In this document: positions 26,452-35,056 of the stretch, piece after piece | Layout of the letters: each line of letters begins with the position of its first letter | Numbering within the stretch: the stretch's first letter is position 1 | DNA from: Nannochloropsis oceanica | Taxonomy: Eukaryota > Sar > Eustigmatophyceae > Eustigmatales > Monodopsidaceae | Direction of reading: 5' to 3' | DNA: 35,056 nt | NCBI GenBank assembly: GCA_004519485.1 | Contig: CP038136.1 | Location: forward strand, 82,501-117,556 | Translations under genes and position numbers: made by a program | The notes under the pieces: generated by a model | Told to the model about the DNA's origin: nothing | Seen by the model: only the letters and a program-made list of their open reading frames with translations | Database searches by the model: none

Positions 26452-27609
26452 TTATGCTTTTTTTAGTCCTAAATCAAAAAGCCGATCTTCTAAATCAAGC
26501 ATTGTCCCAAATAAAATAAGCAAAGAACTCAAATTTGATTTTAAGCCGATTGTTGGATAATAATTATCCAATACATCTGAAATACCTACTAAAAGAGCTA
26601 GCATGAGACCTGCTGATAAATATGTCCTTTTTAGTTCATCTTCTAAGTAATTTTGTGTTTCTTGACCCGGAGATTTTCTAAGAATTGTCATATTCATTGT
26701 AATAAGTTCTTTAGATACTTTATCACTATCAACTTGTAACTTAGAACAATAATAACTAAATGTTATGATAAATACAAAGCGTAATAGACTTACAAAAATA
26801 CCTATTAAAGTACTATTAATACTTAGAAATGCTAATTGGCTAAGTCCAGATTGAATTATTCTTAACAAGGATTCTGCGGATACTAAACCCATAACTGCCC
26901 CTGGGTTTATTGCGAATGGCAATAAGCTAGGTTTAGATTGTTCAGAATAAGATTGCTTTGAGGAGAGTATTGGAAATTCAACTGTAGATTTTGAAATGAA
27001 AGTTGTAAATGCTGCTACTGCTAGAACATATAAACAAAGAATTAGTTTTGGTTTATTATCTAGATTACTAGCCTCTAAGACTAACCTTATAACATCATCA
27101 ATAACACTCGTAAAAGTTAAAACAACGACAGATCCACTTATTGAAAAGGACTCAGAGACCCATTCGCTAATCCAGATCAATACCAATCCACCCGTTATTA
27201 AAGTCGTACCTAAAATAAATTTACTCATTAAAGTGTAACTATACATAACCGGTGAAAGTGTCCTCACTTGGGCAATACTGATAAGTACTGCAATGCAGGC
27301 ACTAACAATTTTTACCTGTTTTTGAATTTTTTGATACTTGTCAAAATCATCATCTTCAGATTTAGGTTTCACACTATTGAATACTTGGACAAGCAAAGAG
27401 GCTTGAACTAAAGGTAAAATACCTAAGGCTAAAAAACAGGGTCTATTTGATACGGGTAATAAGGAATAATCAATACACGGAAGAGGTATTTTAGATAAGA
27501 AACGAAGACAGGCACCTAGAACAAATAAAGAGAGTACTCTATCCTGTGCGGATTTTCTAAGCTTTTCGGCAGAGAACATATTTGCTAGCATGGTGCTAAG
27601 TTTATTCAT
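26452..27609 (-). CDS. secY: SecY preprotein translocase channel
   Basis: Thylakoid Sec translocon pore with SecA/SecE. It has 385 residues, on the short side for the family (about 400-430), and is divergent. Multiple hydrophobic segments are visible, with family marks such as LRFLSKIPLPCIDY near the start, NPGAVMGLVSAESLL mid-protein (INPGGMMPVIFASSLL-like), and RKSPGQETQNYLEDELKRTYLSAGLML before the last helices. It starts two bases after the rps5 stop, so it is translationally close-coupled in the spc cluster. Confidence 0.92.
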   Translation of the reverse strand: MNKLSTMLANMFSAEKLRKSAQDRVLSLFVLGACLRFLSKIPLPCIDYSLLPVSNRPCFLALGILPLVQASLLVQVFNSVKPKSEDDDFDKYQKIQKQVKIVSACIAVLISIAQVRTLSPVMYSYTLMSKFILGTTLITGGLVLIWISEWVSESFSISGSVVVLTFTSVIDDVIRLVLEASNLDNKPKLILCLYVLAVAAFTTFISKSTVEFPILSSKQSYSEQSKPSLLPFAINPGAVMGLVSAESLLRIIQSGLSQLAFLSINSTLIGIFVSLLRFVFIITFSYYCSKLQVDSDKVSKELITMNMTILRKSPGQETQNYLEDELKRTYLSAGLMLALLVGISDVLDNYYPTIGLKSNLSSLLILFGTMLDLEDRLFDLGLKKA

Positions 27610-27611
27610 TA

Positions 27612-28235
27612 CTATTGACCTTTATTTTTATTAATAAATCCTTCACCATCTCTTGGTTTACGACTACTTTTAATTTCGTTTATACTTTTAGATTGAAGTT
27701 TTATATCTTTAACTTCTTCGTAGGATTTTCGTCCTGTTAATTTTTCTAAACTTAAACCTCTATTTTTAGCAGTTACAGTTATAAACGTTAAATTACTTAG
27801 TGCAACTAAAGTAGCACGTGCGTTATTAATCTTATTTTTAGACCTTAGTTGTTTTGCTAAAATATTTTTTATCCCAGCTGTTTCTAAAACAGTTCGTATA
27901 GCTCCACCAGCAATAACACCAGATCCGGGGGCTGCTGGTCTTAACATTACTTGTGCAGCACCAAAACTGGCCTCACTTTTGTGTGGAATTGTTTTTGTTC
28001 GAGTCATTGCAATTTGAATACGATTTTGAATAGCTCTAGATTGACCTTTTTTAATCGCATTTAATACTTGACTTGCTTTACCAATTCCTAGACCTACTAT
28101 ACCTTTTTGATTCCCAACAACTATCAAAGCACGAAAATTTAATGTCTTACCACCTTTCCCGACTTTACAGACTCTTCTAATTTCAATTACTTTATGCGTA
28201 ATACTTTTTTGGTTTTCATTCTTCATGATTTTCAT
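27612..28235 (-). CDS. rps5: 30S ribosomal protein S5
   Basis: Decoding-fidelity protein. It has 207 residues; the core begins at EIRRVCKVGKGGKTLNFRAL and includes GSGVIAGGAIRTVLETAGI. The C terminus is extended by about 40 basic residues. ATG codons at residues 1 and 4 both fit; the first is preceded by AAAGG at a suitable distance. Confidence 0.96.
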   Translation of the reverse strand: MKIMKNENQKSITHKVIEIRRVCKVGKGGKTLNFRALIVVGNQKGIVGLGIGKASQVLNAIKKGQSRAIQNRIQIAMTRTKTIPHKSEASFGAAQVMLRPAAPGSGVIAGGAIRTVLETAGIKNILAKQLRSKNKINNARATLVALSNLTFITVTAKNRGLSLEKLTGRKSYEEVKDIKLQSKSINEIKSSRKPRDGEGFINKNKGQ

Positions 28236-28259
28236 ATTTCCTTTTGATTCAGGAAGTTA

Positions 28260-28574
28260 CTAAAATTGTAAGCCTACTTCTCTAGCACCTTCAGCAAAAG
28301 CTTGAATCCTTCCGTGGTAAGGTCTAAAACGTCGGTCAAGAACTACATTCATTAAATTATGGCTAATTAATGCTTGTCCAAGTTTTTCACCAACTAAACG
28401 GGCCGCTTTACAATTTTGACCTGTTGTAATCAAAGGTTTTATAGATGGATCCAAAGTTGAACATGCAAATAACGTTTTTTGATTCTGATCATCAATTACC
28501 TGAGCATATAGATGACGATTTGATCTAAAAACAGCAAGACGTGGACGTTCAGGATTTCCTTTTATCTTTTTCAT
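28260..28574 (-). CDS. rpl18: 50S ribosomal protein L18
   Basis: Binds 5S rRNA. It has 104 residues, starting just ahead of the core RPRLAVFRSNRHLYAQVIDD and ending RRFRPYHGRIQAFAEGAREVGL. The usual basic N-terminal tail is shortened. It starts one base after the rpl6 stop. Confidence 0.95.
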   Translation of the reverse strand: MKKIKGNPERPRLAVFRSNRHLYAQVIDDQNQKTLFACSTLDPSIKPLITTGQNCKAARLVGEKLGQALISHNLMNVVLDRRFRPYHGRIQAFAEGAREVGLQF

Positions 28575-28575
28575 A

Positions 28576-29118
28576 CTATTTACTAGATTTTCCTACTTTT
28601 CTTTGAATAACTTCGCCTTGGTATAGAACTCCTTTACCTTTGTACGGCTCTGGTGGTCGTTTTGACCTAATTTGTTGGGCGATTAAACCAACCTTTTCTT
28701 TGTTAACACCACTAATTTTTATAATAGTGTTACTTTCAACACTAATTTGAATACCTTCTGGTGCTTCAATTTTAATTGGATGAGTATAACCTAACGATAA
28801 ATTTAGGGTTGTTTTATCCATGTTCGCTTTATAACCAACACCTTTCAGTTCTAAAACTTTTGTAAATCCCGCCGAGCTACCAATTACCATATTAGAAAGT
28901 AATGATCTGAAAAGACCATGAACTTCACGTGATCTAATGTCCTCAGCTTTTCTAAAAATTTGTAAAGTATTTTGATCCTTACTAAAAACGACATTTAAGC
29001 AACTCGGAATATCACGAGCTATTTCACCTTTTGGACCTTTTACCTTTACATTTAATTCCGTCAATTGAATATTAACACCTGCAGGTATTTTAATAATCTG
29101 TTTGCCTATTCTTGACAT
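28576..29118 (-). CDS. rpl6: 50S ribosomal protein L6
   Basis: Sits near the factor-binding site. It has 180 residues in two duplicated domains, opening MSRIGKQIIKIPAGVNIQL, with the signature PPEPYKGKGVLYQGEVIQRK near the C terminus. Confidence 0.97.
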   Translation of the reverse strand: MSRIGKQIIKIPAGVNIQLTELNVKVKGPKGEIARDIPSCLNVVFSKDQNTLQIFRKAEDIRSREVHGLFRSLLSNMVIGSSAGFTKVLELKGVGYKANMDKTTLNLSLGYTHPIKIEAPEGIQISVESNTIIKISGVNKEKVGLIAQQIRSKRPPEPYKGKGVLYQGEVIQRKVGKSSK

Positions 29119-29130
29119 AATGTTATTTCC

Positions 29131-29529
29131 TTACCATACGTAACATAATAATTCACCCCCAATACCAAGTTCTTTAGCTTGAATATTTGTAATAATACCT
29201 TGTGATGTAGATAGAATAGCTATCCCCTGCCCACCTAACACAATTGGTATTTGATTATTACTTACATAAACTCTTAACCCTGGTTTACTAACTCGTTTTA
29301 AACCCCTTATTAGTGGACGAGTCGGATTAGCTGAGTATTTTAAATATATAAATATATAACGACGTCCTTCTTTTACGACAGTTTCATATTGGCTAATAAA
29401 ACCCTCTGTGCGTAGTAAACGCGTTATATGATAAGTCATGCGAGTAGAGTCAATTTTAACTACTTTATGACCAACAAGATTCCCGTTTCTAATTCGGGTT
29501 AACATATCAGATATTGTATCAGTTTTCAT
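29131..29529 (-). CDS. rps8: 30S ribosomal protein S8
   Basis: Primary 16S central-domain binder. It has 132 residues, opening TISDMLTRIRNGNLVGHKVV, with the C-terminal signature GQGIAILSTSQGIITNIQAK and a terminal YVW. Standard spc-cluster place between rpl5 and rpl6. Confidence 0.97.
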   Translation of the reverse strand: MKTDTISDMLTRIRNGNLVGHKVVKIDSTRMTYHITRLLRTEGFISQYETVVKEGRRYIFIYLKYSANPTRPLIRGLKRVSKPGLRVYVSNNQIPIVLGGQGIAILSTSQGIITNIQAKELGIGGELLCYVW

Positions 29530-29534
29530 ATTTC

Positions 29535-30089
29535 TTATACGTTAGATGGTTTTCTAAAAGGGAATCCAAATTCTTGTAATAATAAACGCCCTTCTTCTGG
29601 TGTCTTTGCACTTGTAACAATCGATATGTTATATCCTCTAATTTGATCAATCATGTTATAATCAATATCTGGAAAAACTAACTGTTCACGAATTCCTAAA
29701 TTATAGTTACCATTTTCATCAAAACTATCAGGATTAAGACCTCTAAAATCTTTTATTCTTGGGAAGACTAAGTGAATTAATTTTTCAAGAAAAGCATACA
29801 TTAAGTCACTTCTTAATGTTACTGTAACTCCTAAATCCATACCTTCACGTGTTTTAAACCCAGCAATAGAATTTTTTGCTTTTGTTATAATCGGCTGTTG
29901 CCCGGTTATAAGTCTTATTTCTTCAATCGTTTTTTGAAGAACCATTCTGTTTTGTGCACCTAGACCTAATCCTCGGTTTAACTGGATTTTTACCAATTTT
30001 GGTATTTTATGATCATTGGTATATTGAAACTTTTCTTTTAATGTAGACTTAATGCGAGTTTGATAAATTTTTTTATATTCATGCGTCAT
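29535..30089 (-). CDS. rpl5: 50S ribosomal protein L5
   Basis: 5S rRNA-binding protein. It has 184 residues with KLVKIQLNRGLGLGAQNRM, GQQPIITKAKNSIAGFKTRE and the end EGRLLLQEFGFPF. The gap to rpl14 upstream is only 41 bases; rpl24, which lies there in bacteria and most red-lineage plastids, is missing. Confidence 0.97.
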   Translation of the reverse strand: MTHEYKKIYQTRIKSTLKEKFQYTNDHKIPKLVKIQLNRGLGLGAQNRMVLQKTIEEIRLITGQQPIITKAKNSIAGFKTREGMDLGVTVTLRSDLMYAFLEKLIHLVFPRIKDFRGLNPDSFDENGNYNLGIREQLVFPDIDYNMIDQIRGYNISIVTSAKTPEEGRLLLQEFGFPFRKPSNV

Positions 30090-30130
30090 ATTTTTAACCT
30101 AGTGTTTATGAACAAATTTTGTATTAGAAA

Positions 30131-30496
30131 TTAAACTACTTCAAAAGCTAGAGAAGCTATTTTTACAAAATTTTTTTCTCTAATTTCACGAGCTACTGGA
30201 CCAAATACTCTTGTTCCCCTAGGATTATTGTCGGTATTTATAATTACTGCTGCATTATCATCAAAACGAAGAGACATTCCATCAGCCCGTTGTACTGGTT
30301 GACGTGTTCTCACTATAACAGCACGAACAATATCTGATCTTTTAATTGGCATATTTGGGACCGCCTCTTTAACTACACCAATAATAATATCTCCAATCCT
30401 ACCGTATCTACGATTGCTCCCTAACACTCGTATACACATTAATTTCTTTGCTCCAGTGTTGTCAACAACACTTAGATATGTTTGAGGTTGAATCAT
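30131..30496 (-). CDS. rpl14: 50S ribosomal protein L14
   Basis: Subunit-interface protein. It has 121 residues (family 122), opening [20 protein letters not shown] and ending [12 protein letters not shown]. Its ATG overlaps the rps17 stop in the sequence ATGA, implying translational coupling. Confidence 0.98.
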   Translation of the reverse strand: MIQPQTYLSVVDNTGAKKLMCIRVLGSNRRYGRIGDIIIGVVKEAVPNMPIKRSDIVRAVIVRTRQPVQRADGMSLRFDDNAAVIINTDNNPRGTRVFGPVAREIREKNFVKIASLAFEVV

Positions 30497-30756
30497 AATT
30501 CTATATTCCCTACATTAGAATTAAGTAAAATACGTTCTAATTTCCAAGATTTATTTTTACTTAAAGGTCGTGTTTGTGTAATAACTATTTTGTCACCAAG
30601 TTTAGCAGCATTATCCTCATCATGAACAAGATAACGTTTTGTTTTAACCATGGTTTTTGCATAACGAGGGTGACGGAACTTGTTTTCAACAAGTACAACA
30701 ATTGTTTTTTGCATTTTAGTACTTACTACAATGCCAAACTTTTCTTTCAGGCCCAT
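30493..30756 (-). CDS. rps17: 30S ribosomal protein S17
   Basis: Primary 16S-binding OB-fold protein. It has 87 residues with [40 protein letters not shown] and [16 protein letters not shown]. It shares four bases with rpl14. Confidence 0.97.
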   Translation of the reverse strand: MGLKEKFGIVVSTKMQKTIVVLVENKFRHPRYAKTMVKTKRYLVHDEDNAAKLGDKIVITQTRPLSKNKSWKLERILLNSNVGNIEL

Positions 30757-30825
30757 ATTTATGAGTTTTAATTTTTTGTAATTTTTTAATCTAACTTTTT
30801 TCTTAAAAAAGCTTAAATTTTGTAA

Positions 30826-31041
30826 TTATTTTGCACGGATAGAACTTGTTTGTAGCGAACGTTTGCGCGTTAATAATTGAGAGATTTGATGTCTTGTATG
30901 AGTCATCAAATGTGGAGAAAAACGTGAGAAATTAGCTTTTTGTATTCGTAGAAATAAAAGTTCTTTTTTAGCTTTTACTAATTGAATTTCAATTTCAGCT
31001 AGCTCATAATCTTTTAAATCTTTATATTTTGGTAAACTCAT
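30826..31041 (-). CDS. rpl29: 50S ribosomal protein L29
   Basis: Two-helix protein at the polypeptide exit. From ATG 31041 it has 71 residues: SLPKYKDLKDYELAEIEIQL, then FLRIQKANFSRFSPHL. This start sits four bases past the rpl16 stop, with AAGGAG 12 bases upstream. An upstream GTG at 31065 would overlap rpl16 by 20 bases and is less likely. Confidence 0.93.
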   Translation of the reverse strand: MSLPKYKDLKDYELAEIEIQLVKAKKELLFLRIQKANFSRFSPHLMTHTRHQISQLLTRKRSLQTSSIRAK

Positions 31042-31045
31042 ATTT

Positions 31046-31462
31046 TTATGTAATCTCCTTAGCACTAATTAGTTTTGTTCGAATTGGTAATTTATAAGAG
31101 GCCATTCGGAGTGCTTGTTGGGCAACATTATCAGGAACTCCTGATAATTCAAAAAGAACTTTACCTGGTTTAACGACAGCTACCCAATATTGAGGTGCAC
31201 CTTTACCGGATCCCATACGAGATTCTTCTGCACGGGCTGTTATGGGTTTATCAGGAAAAACCATAATCCATAATTTACCACCTCGTTTTGTATAACGGGT
31301 GATTGTTCTTCTTGTTGCTTCAATCTGTCTTGCAGTTAACCATACAGGTTCTTGAGCTTGTAAACCAAATTCACCAAAAACTAAGTGTTTTTTTTGTATA
31401 GTTCTTCCACGTAAGCGACCTCGTTGTTGTTTACGAAATTTTGTTCGTTTTGGACTTAGCAT
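31046..31462 (-). CDS. rpl16: 50S ribosomal protein L16
   Basis: Near the A-site tRNA in the large subunit. It has 138 residues, opening [19 protein letters not shown], with [19 protein letters not shown] and [19 protein letters not shown]. No intron, in contrast to land plants. Confidence 0.98.
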   Translation of the reverse strand: MLSPKRTKFRKQQRGRLRGRTIQKKHLVFGEFGLQAQEPVWLTARQIEATRRTITRYTKRGGKLWIMVFPDKPITARAEESRMGSGKGAPQYWVAVVKPGKVLFELSGVPDNVAQQALRMASYKLPIRTKLISAKEIT

Positions 31463-31522
31463 ATTTTTTTTTTGGTCTGTAATTAAAATATAAAACTTAA
31501 AGTTAAAATTTTTAATTGTACT

Positions 31523-32206
31523 TTATCCTTTACACATCCAAATTTTGATACCTAATATACCATAGATTGTATGTGCTCTTCCAGTTGCGTAGTCCAATTT
31601 TGCTTGCAAGGTATGAAGTGGTACTCTTCCTTCGCGTACCCATTCTGTTCTTGCAATTTCTGCTCCATTTAATCGACCAGCAACTTGAACTTTCATACCT
31701 TTTTGTCTTGGATCCAACTTAGCTTGCTTAGCCCCTTTCTTGAAGTCACTTAAAATTGTTCTTACAGCTCTTCGAAATGGCATTCTTTTTTCTAATTTTT
31801 TAGCTAAAGATTGTGCAATAAAACCAGCATTTATGTTAGGATATTTAACTTTCTTTAAAACAATAACTAAATTTCTTTTATTTAGTTGTTTTCCTAGTGA
31901 CTCTGACAGTCTTATTTTATATGGTAAATTTTTAAGATCAGAAATTAGAATTTCTGGATTTACAGTATAAATAGTTAGATGAATCTGATCACGTGTTGGT
32001 GGATAGGTAATCAATAAATTAGTACGATCAGTTACTTCGTCTAATTGCTTTTTACTTATTTCTTTAAGCAAATTTGACCATATATTTCTTAATTCATCGT
32101 CGGCTTTTAACTGTTCACTATAATCTGAAAATTTTGCATACCACTTTGACTTGTGTTCTTCGGTAATTCCTAATCGGAAGCCGATAGGATGAACTTTTTG
32201 ACCCAA
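31523..32206 (-). CDS. rps3: 30S ribosomal protein S3, non-ATG start
   Basis: mRNA-entry protein with a KH domain. It has 227 residues beginning GQKVHPIGFRLGITEEHKSK after the initiator and ending GRAHTIYGILGIKIWM. At the position where relatives have ATG-GGT-CAA, the codon is TTG (32206-32204), seven bases after a perfect AAGGAG. No in-frame ATG exists upstream, and the first internal ATG is far into the protein, so TTG, or the adjoining ATT, is the likely start. Confidence 0.94.
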   Translation of the reverse strand: MGQKVHPIGFRLGITEEHKSKWYAKFSDYSEQLKADDELRNIWSNLLKEISKKQLDEVTDRTNLLITYPPTRDQIHLTIYTVNPEILISDLKNLPYKIRLSESLGKQLNKRNLVIVLKKVKYPNINAGFIAQSLAKKLEKRMPFRRAVRTILSDFKKGAKQAKLDPRQKGMKVQVAGRLNGAEIARTEWVREGRVPLHTLQAKLDYATGRAHTIYGILGIKIWMCKG

Positions 32207-32213
32207 AATATCT

Positions 32214-32219
32214 CTCCTT
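32214..32219 (-). promoter_or_regulatory. Shine-Dalgarno site that fixes the rps3 TTG start
   Basis: AAGGAG on the minus strand, seven bases before the TTG at 32206. This is ideal spacing and is the main reason to accept the unusual start codon. Confidence 0.7.
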
Positions 32220-32273
32220 ATTATTGACTAGTCGTGTTAAATCTTTTTATATAATTTTTTGTTTTATTAGTTG

Positions 32274-32738
32274 CTAACCTATGGAAACAGGTAAAAAATT
32301 ACCTTTTACATCATTTTCATATCGTGAGAAAGTTGAGCGAACAACAATTGATATATGTGATGTACGTTTTCTGATTGGGAACATTCTACCTTTTGCACGT
32401 GGTCGTATACGTTTCATTGTAGGACCTTTATCTACGAAAGCTTTCTCTATTTGTAGATAAGAACGTGGGATAGAGTAATTACTTAAAGCATTTGCGGCTG
32501 CAGATTTTAAAACTTTTGCAACTGGGTGGCATGCACGATATGGAAGAAAACGTAATAAAATTAAAGCCTCTTCATATGAACAACCCTGAATTTGTCTTAA
32601 CACTCTTCTAACTTTTAGTGGGGACATTCTAATAATTTTTGCTTTAGCAGTTGCTTCTAAAGAAAATTGTTGTTCTTTTCGTTTTTGTATAGCACGCTTT
32701 GTTAAAGTTTTTAAACTTGGCTTAGACCCAAGATTCAT
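32274..32738 (-). CDS. rpl22: 50S ribosomal protein L22
   Basis: Lines the exit tunnel. It has 154 residues; the core begins near residue 30 ([20 protein letters not shown]) and ends [18 protein letters not shown]. The first 30 residues and the last 20 are extensions beyond a bacterial L22 of about 110. The ATG is preceded by a Shine-Dalgarno AGGAG. Confidence 0.95.
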   Translation of the reverse strand: MNLGSKPSLKTLTKRAIQKRKEQQFSLEATAKAKIIRMSPLKVRRVLRQIQGCSYEEALILLRFLPYRACHPVAKVLKSAAANALSNYSIPRSYLQIEKAFVDKGPTMKRIRPRAKGRMFPIRKRTSHISIVVRSTFSRYENDVKGNFLPVSIG

Positions 32739-32846
32739 GGCTATCTCCTAATGTTTTAAAAATTCAAGCTTTTTATTACTTGATTGTTTACGTTTGAATT
32801 ATTTTTTATAGTTTGGAAAATTTTTAAACCGTTATAAAATAAAGTT

Positions 32847-33134
32847 TTATTTACGTTTTGCTTTTCTATCACTTGTTTTCACTTTATGTGAACGAAACGT
32901 TTTTGTAGGGACAAATTCACCTAATCGATGTCCAATTAATTGGTCATTTATAAATAAAGGAACGTGTTGTTTTCCATTATATACAGCAATTGTGAATCCA
33001 ACCATACTTGGTAAAATTACAGAAGCTCTTGACCAAGTTTTAATTGTATCTGTTTTTGCAGTGTCTTTTAAATTATTAATTTTTTTAAACAGATGATATG
33101 CAACAAAAGGTACTTTGCGTGTTGATCTTATCAT
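32847..33134 (-). CDS. rps19: 30S ribosomal protein S19
   Basis: Head protein contacting S13 and tRNA. It has 95 residues with [40 protein letters not shown] and [12 protein letters not shown]. The gap of 108 bases to rpl22 is the largest within the S10-like part of the array and is AT-rich with no gene. Confidence 0.97.
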   Translation of the reverse strand: MIRSTRKVPFVAYHLFKKINNLKDTAKTDTIKTWSRASVILPSMVGFTIAVYNGKQHVPLFINDQLIGHRLGEFVPTKTFRSHKVKTSDRKAKRK

Positions 33135-33157
33135 AACTCCAATCTAATTTTTTTTAC

Positions 33158-33985
33158 TTAAGGACGTTTTCGGATAATAAAAATCGAAGTTGATTTTTTT
33201 TTGCTCCTTGTTTTGACACCTAAAGCCGGTTTACCCCAAGGAGTACAAGGATGTTTTCGACCAATTGGCGATCTACCTTCTCCACCACCATGTGGATGAT
33301 CACAGGCGTTCATAACAACACCTCGAACAGTAGGTCTTGTACCTAACCATCGTTTACGACCAGCTTTACCTAAGGTTAAGTTCATATGAGAAGCATTGCC
33401 AACCTTTCCGATAGTTGCGTAACAGTTTTTAGGTACTAAACGCACCTCCTTTGAAGGAAGTTTTAAAGTTACATAATCGCCTTCTTTTGCTAGAATTCTA
33501 GCTGAGCTGCCAGCTGAACGTGCAATTTGTCCACCTTTATTAGGAAATAATTCGATATTGTGAACATCATAACCTAATGGAATATTCTCTAGGGGTAATG
33601 AATTTCCTATATTTAAGCTTGAATTTGGTCCTGACTCAATTTGATTTCCAGTTATAACTGACTCAGGCTGTAAAATATATCTTTTATCCCCATCTTCATA
33701 TTGAACTAATGCAATTCTTGCGTTACGATTTGGATCGTATTCAATACTTATGATTCTACCAAGTAAATTTCTTTTATTACGTTTAAAATCAATTAATCTA
33801 TAGCGGCGTTTGTGACCACCACCTCGATGCCTAATAGTAATCTTACCTTGGTTATTTCTTCCTTTTGAAGAATGAGAACTTGTGATTAAAGATTTTGTAG
33901 GTTTTGTACCTGTTAATTCTTTAAAATCAGGTCGAACAGCATGTCGTGTTCCGGGTGTATACGCTTTAAAAAATAAAATTCCCAT
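33158..33985 (-). CDS. rpl2: 50S ribosomal protein L2
   Basis: Core protein near the peptidyl transferase centre. It has 275 residues with [20 protein letters not shown] and, near the C terminus, [18 protein letters not shown], which keeps the functional His. Just before it the sequence is [10 protein letters not shown] where most relatives have MNPVDHPHGG. No intron. Confidence 0.97.
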   Translation of the reverse strand: MGILFFKAYTPGTRHAVRPDFKELTGTKPTKSLITSSHSSKGRNNQGKITIRHRGGGHKRRYRLIDFKRNKRNLLGRIISIEYDPNRNARIALVQYEDGDKRYILQPESVITGNQIESGPNSSLNIGNSLPLENIPLGYDVHNIELFPNKGGQIARSAGSSARILAKEGDYVTLKLPSKEVRLVPKNCYATIGKVGNASHMNLTLGKAGRKRWLGTRPTVRGVVMNACDHPHGGGEGRSPIGRKHPCTPWGKPALGVKTRSKKKSTSIFIIRKRP

Positions 33986-33991
33986 AATTTT

Positions 33992-34351
33992 TTAAATTCC
34001 TAAACTTGTTTTTTCCATTCCAAAGAAATCGAGGCTATATTCAGGTGCCAGCTTTAGAATTGCTTTTTTATATGTAGGTAAATACCCCTCAAATTGTCTA
34101 CGTCGCTTTGATTTTTTAGGCATCATTAAAGTATTTACACTTAAAACTTTTACACTAAATACATATTCAAAAGCTGCTTTAATTGTTTGTTTATCAGCTT
34201 TTGGATCAACAACAAACGTGTAAGAATTTTTTAAAAATGGATTACTCGCTTTTTCAGTAGCTAAAGGATAACGAAGGAGGTCAATCCATTCAGCTTCTTG
34301 GGTTTTTTGAAACTTAATTGTTTCATTTGCACTTAATTTTCGATCCGACAT
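33992..34351 (-). CDS. rpl23: 50S ribosomal protein L23
   Basis: Exit-site protein. From ATG 34351 it has 119 residues; the core is LLRYPLATEKASNPFLKNSY through PKKSKRRRQFEGYLPTYKKA. About 20 residues precede the core. A TTG at 34396 in the same frame would overlap the rpl4 stop and is not preferred. It ends six bases before the rpl2 start. Confidence 0.93.
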   Translation of the reverse strand: MSDRKLSANETIKFQKTQEAEWIDLLRYPLATEKASNPFLKNSYTFVVDPKADKQTIKAAFEYVFSVKVLSVNTLMMPKKSKRRRQFEGYLPTYKKAILKLAPEYSLDFFGMEKTSLGI

Positions 34352-34374
34352 AAAATGATCTATCTGTAATGTTT

Positions 34375-35056
34375 TTACCTTTTGACTTTTTTCCAAGATA
34401 AATCTTTAAGAGTTAAGTTGTAAGATGAATAAGCTGTCATTAAGATCCAGCTAGATCGAATTACATCATTTATACTTAATTGATTATCTACAATTAAACT
34501 TACATTTTTAAGATTTTTAATACTTTGTAAAAATAAAGTTCCTTCAAGAATTTTATATTCTTGAGTACTAACTACAATACTAATCAATTGCTTATTTAGT
34601 AAATTTTTTAAATTAATATTATTTTTTTCAAAGATTTCACTAAAGATTTGTTTTGCGTATTTTGTTTTTCCAGGATAAATTGATTTAGATATATCTAATT
34701 TCGAATTTGTTAATCCTTCAAATAAACTAATGGCTAGTATACGCTTTTGTTTTTCATGTAAAAGTACTCTAAATGCACGATCATATTCACGATTGTTCAG
34801 TTTTGGGTTATAAGCAATGGGTTTAGGTCCAAAGGTTACACCTCCACCTCTCCATAATGGTGATCTAATAGATCCTGCACGTGCTTTTCCTCTTCCTTTT
34901 TGAGGCCAGGGTTTTCTACCACCACCACGAACTTCTGATTTAGTTTTCGTTGATGCATTTCGAATCCTATTAGTTTTTCTATAAAGACAAAAGGCTTTAT
35001 GAATTAAGTAATCAGGATTTGTTTGAGAAAATCCAAGTTTGAAATGACCATCTAAA
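34375..35056 (-). CDS. rpl4: 50S ribosomal protein L4, C-terminal part (runs off the window)
   Basis: The frame is continuous from the window edge (first full codon at 35055) to the stop at 34375, giving 226 residues without the N terminus. Hand translation gives the L4 exit-tunnel loop TKSEVRGGGRKPWPQKGRGK, then ARAGSIRSPLWRGGGVTFGP, and a C terminus with SIKNLKNVSLIVDNQLSIND. The loop and GGG-WPQKG motifs are diagnostic. It lies 23 bases before rpl23. Confidence 0.96.
   Translation of the reverse strand, partial: LDGHFKLGFSQTNPDYLIHKAFCLYRKTNRIRNASTKTKSEVRGGGRKPWPQKGRGKARAGSIRSPLWRGGGVTFGPKPIAYNPKLNNREYDRAFRVLLHEKQKRILAISLFEGLTNSKLDISKSIYPGKTKYAKQIFSEIFEKNNINLKNLLNKQLISIVVSTQEYKILEGTLFLQSIKNLKNVSLIVDNQLSINDVIRSSWILMTAYSSYNLTLKDLSWKKVKR

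Noticed and set aside
30781-30825. AT-rich inverted repeat between rps17 and rpl29
   Set aside because: Short and almost only A/T; expected by chance in this composition and inside an operon.
31042-31065. GTG start of rpl29 overlapping rpl16
   Set aside because: An ATG at 31041 follows AAGGAG at a good distance and matches the family N terminus.
34375-34587. A 70-residue frame that looks like a small separate gene
   Set aside because: It is only the tail of rpl4. The same frame continues without a stop to the window edge and shows diagnostic L4 motifs.
1-35056. Mobile elements, introns, CRISPR arrays, virus-like genes, toxin genes
   Set aside because: None seen. Genes that carry introns in plants (petB, petD, rpl2, rpl16, rps12) are uninterrupted here, and no repeat array or transposase-like frame is present.
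20382-35056. The long ribosomal protein array as a novel system
   Set aside because: It is the known S10-spc-alpha-str supercluster of red-lineage plastids; only details (rpl24 loss, rps3 start, rpoA insert) are unusual.

Overview
This window is plastid DNA from an alga of the red lineage. It carries a partial 16S rRNA, photosystem I and II genes, cytochrome b6f genes, and a near-complete bacterial-type ribosomal protein supercluster. It also has red-lineage plastid genes that green plastids usually lack: psbV, petJ, psaE, petF, cbbX, ftsH, tufA, secY, rpl1, rpl11, rpl12, rpl13, rpl29, rpl31, rps5, rps10, rps13 and rps17. The DNA is AT-rich and intron-free, and no stretch of more than 300 bases lacks a gene. 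Two features suggest an ochrophyte, most likely a eustigmatophyte. First, clpC is present only as its C-terminal AAA+ half. Second, clpC, psbV and petJ sit together beside 16S, which as I recall is the content of the rRNA inverted repeat in Nannochloropsis-like plastids. The rpl36 gene is the zinc-binding native plastid type, which argues against a haptophyte or cryptophyte. The taxon is an inference; the plastid identity is not in doubt.

Layout. 1-1080 holds the 5' two thirds of 16S rRNA (minus). 1263-3600 holds a promoter and then clpC (C half), psbV and petJ (plus), probably inside or at the edge of the rRNA inverted repeat. 3756-8607 is psaA-psaB-rps14 (plus). 8675-8966 is psbK-petG (minus), two short genes I translated by hand. 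9227-10370 holds psbZ, trnT, trnL, an unrecognised 117-residue ORF and trnW. 10528-12102 is rpl11-rpl1-rpl12 (plus). 12176-14409 is cbbX-petB-petD (minus). 14562-14867 holds three tRNAs (CAU, Ser-GCU, Asp-GUC). 14941-17037 is ftsH (minus). 17233-20309 holds psaE, the psbB-psbT-psbH unit with psbN on the opposite strand, and petF. 20382 to the end is one minus-strand array of 27 genes: rpl4-rpl23-rpl2-rps19-rpl22-rps3-rpl16-rpl29-rps17-rpl14-rpl5-rps8-rpl6-rpl18-rps5-secY-rpl36-rps13-rps11-rpoA-rpl13-rps9-rpl31-rps12-rps7-tufA-rps10, with rpl4 running off the window.

How it works together. The PSI core (psaA, psaB, psaE), PSII subunits (psbB, H, K, N, T, V, Z), b6f subunits (petB, D, G) and the soluble carriers cytochrome c6 (petJ) and ferredoxin (petF) make up much of the electron transport chain. 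CbbX reactivates red-type Rubisco. FtsH and the ClpC half serve protein quality control, and SecY is the thylakoid translocon channel. Most convergent gene pairs are separated by a strong, often near-perfect hairpin that probably ends transcription from both sides.

I found no mobile element, CRISPR array or clearly new multi-gene system. The points most worth a second look are the unrecognised ORF at 9840-10193 with its own hairpin terminator, the D2-only ClpC, an FtsH lacking its first membrane helix, an oversized RpoA, rps3 starting at a non-ATG codon, the absence of rpl24 from its usual place, and a CAU tRNA with an odd anticodon stem.
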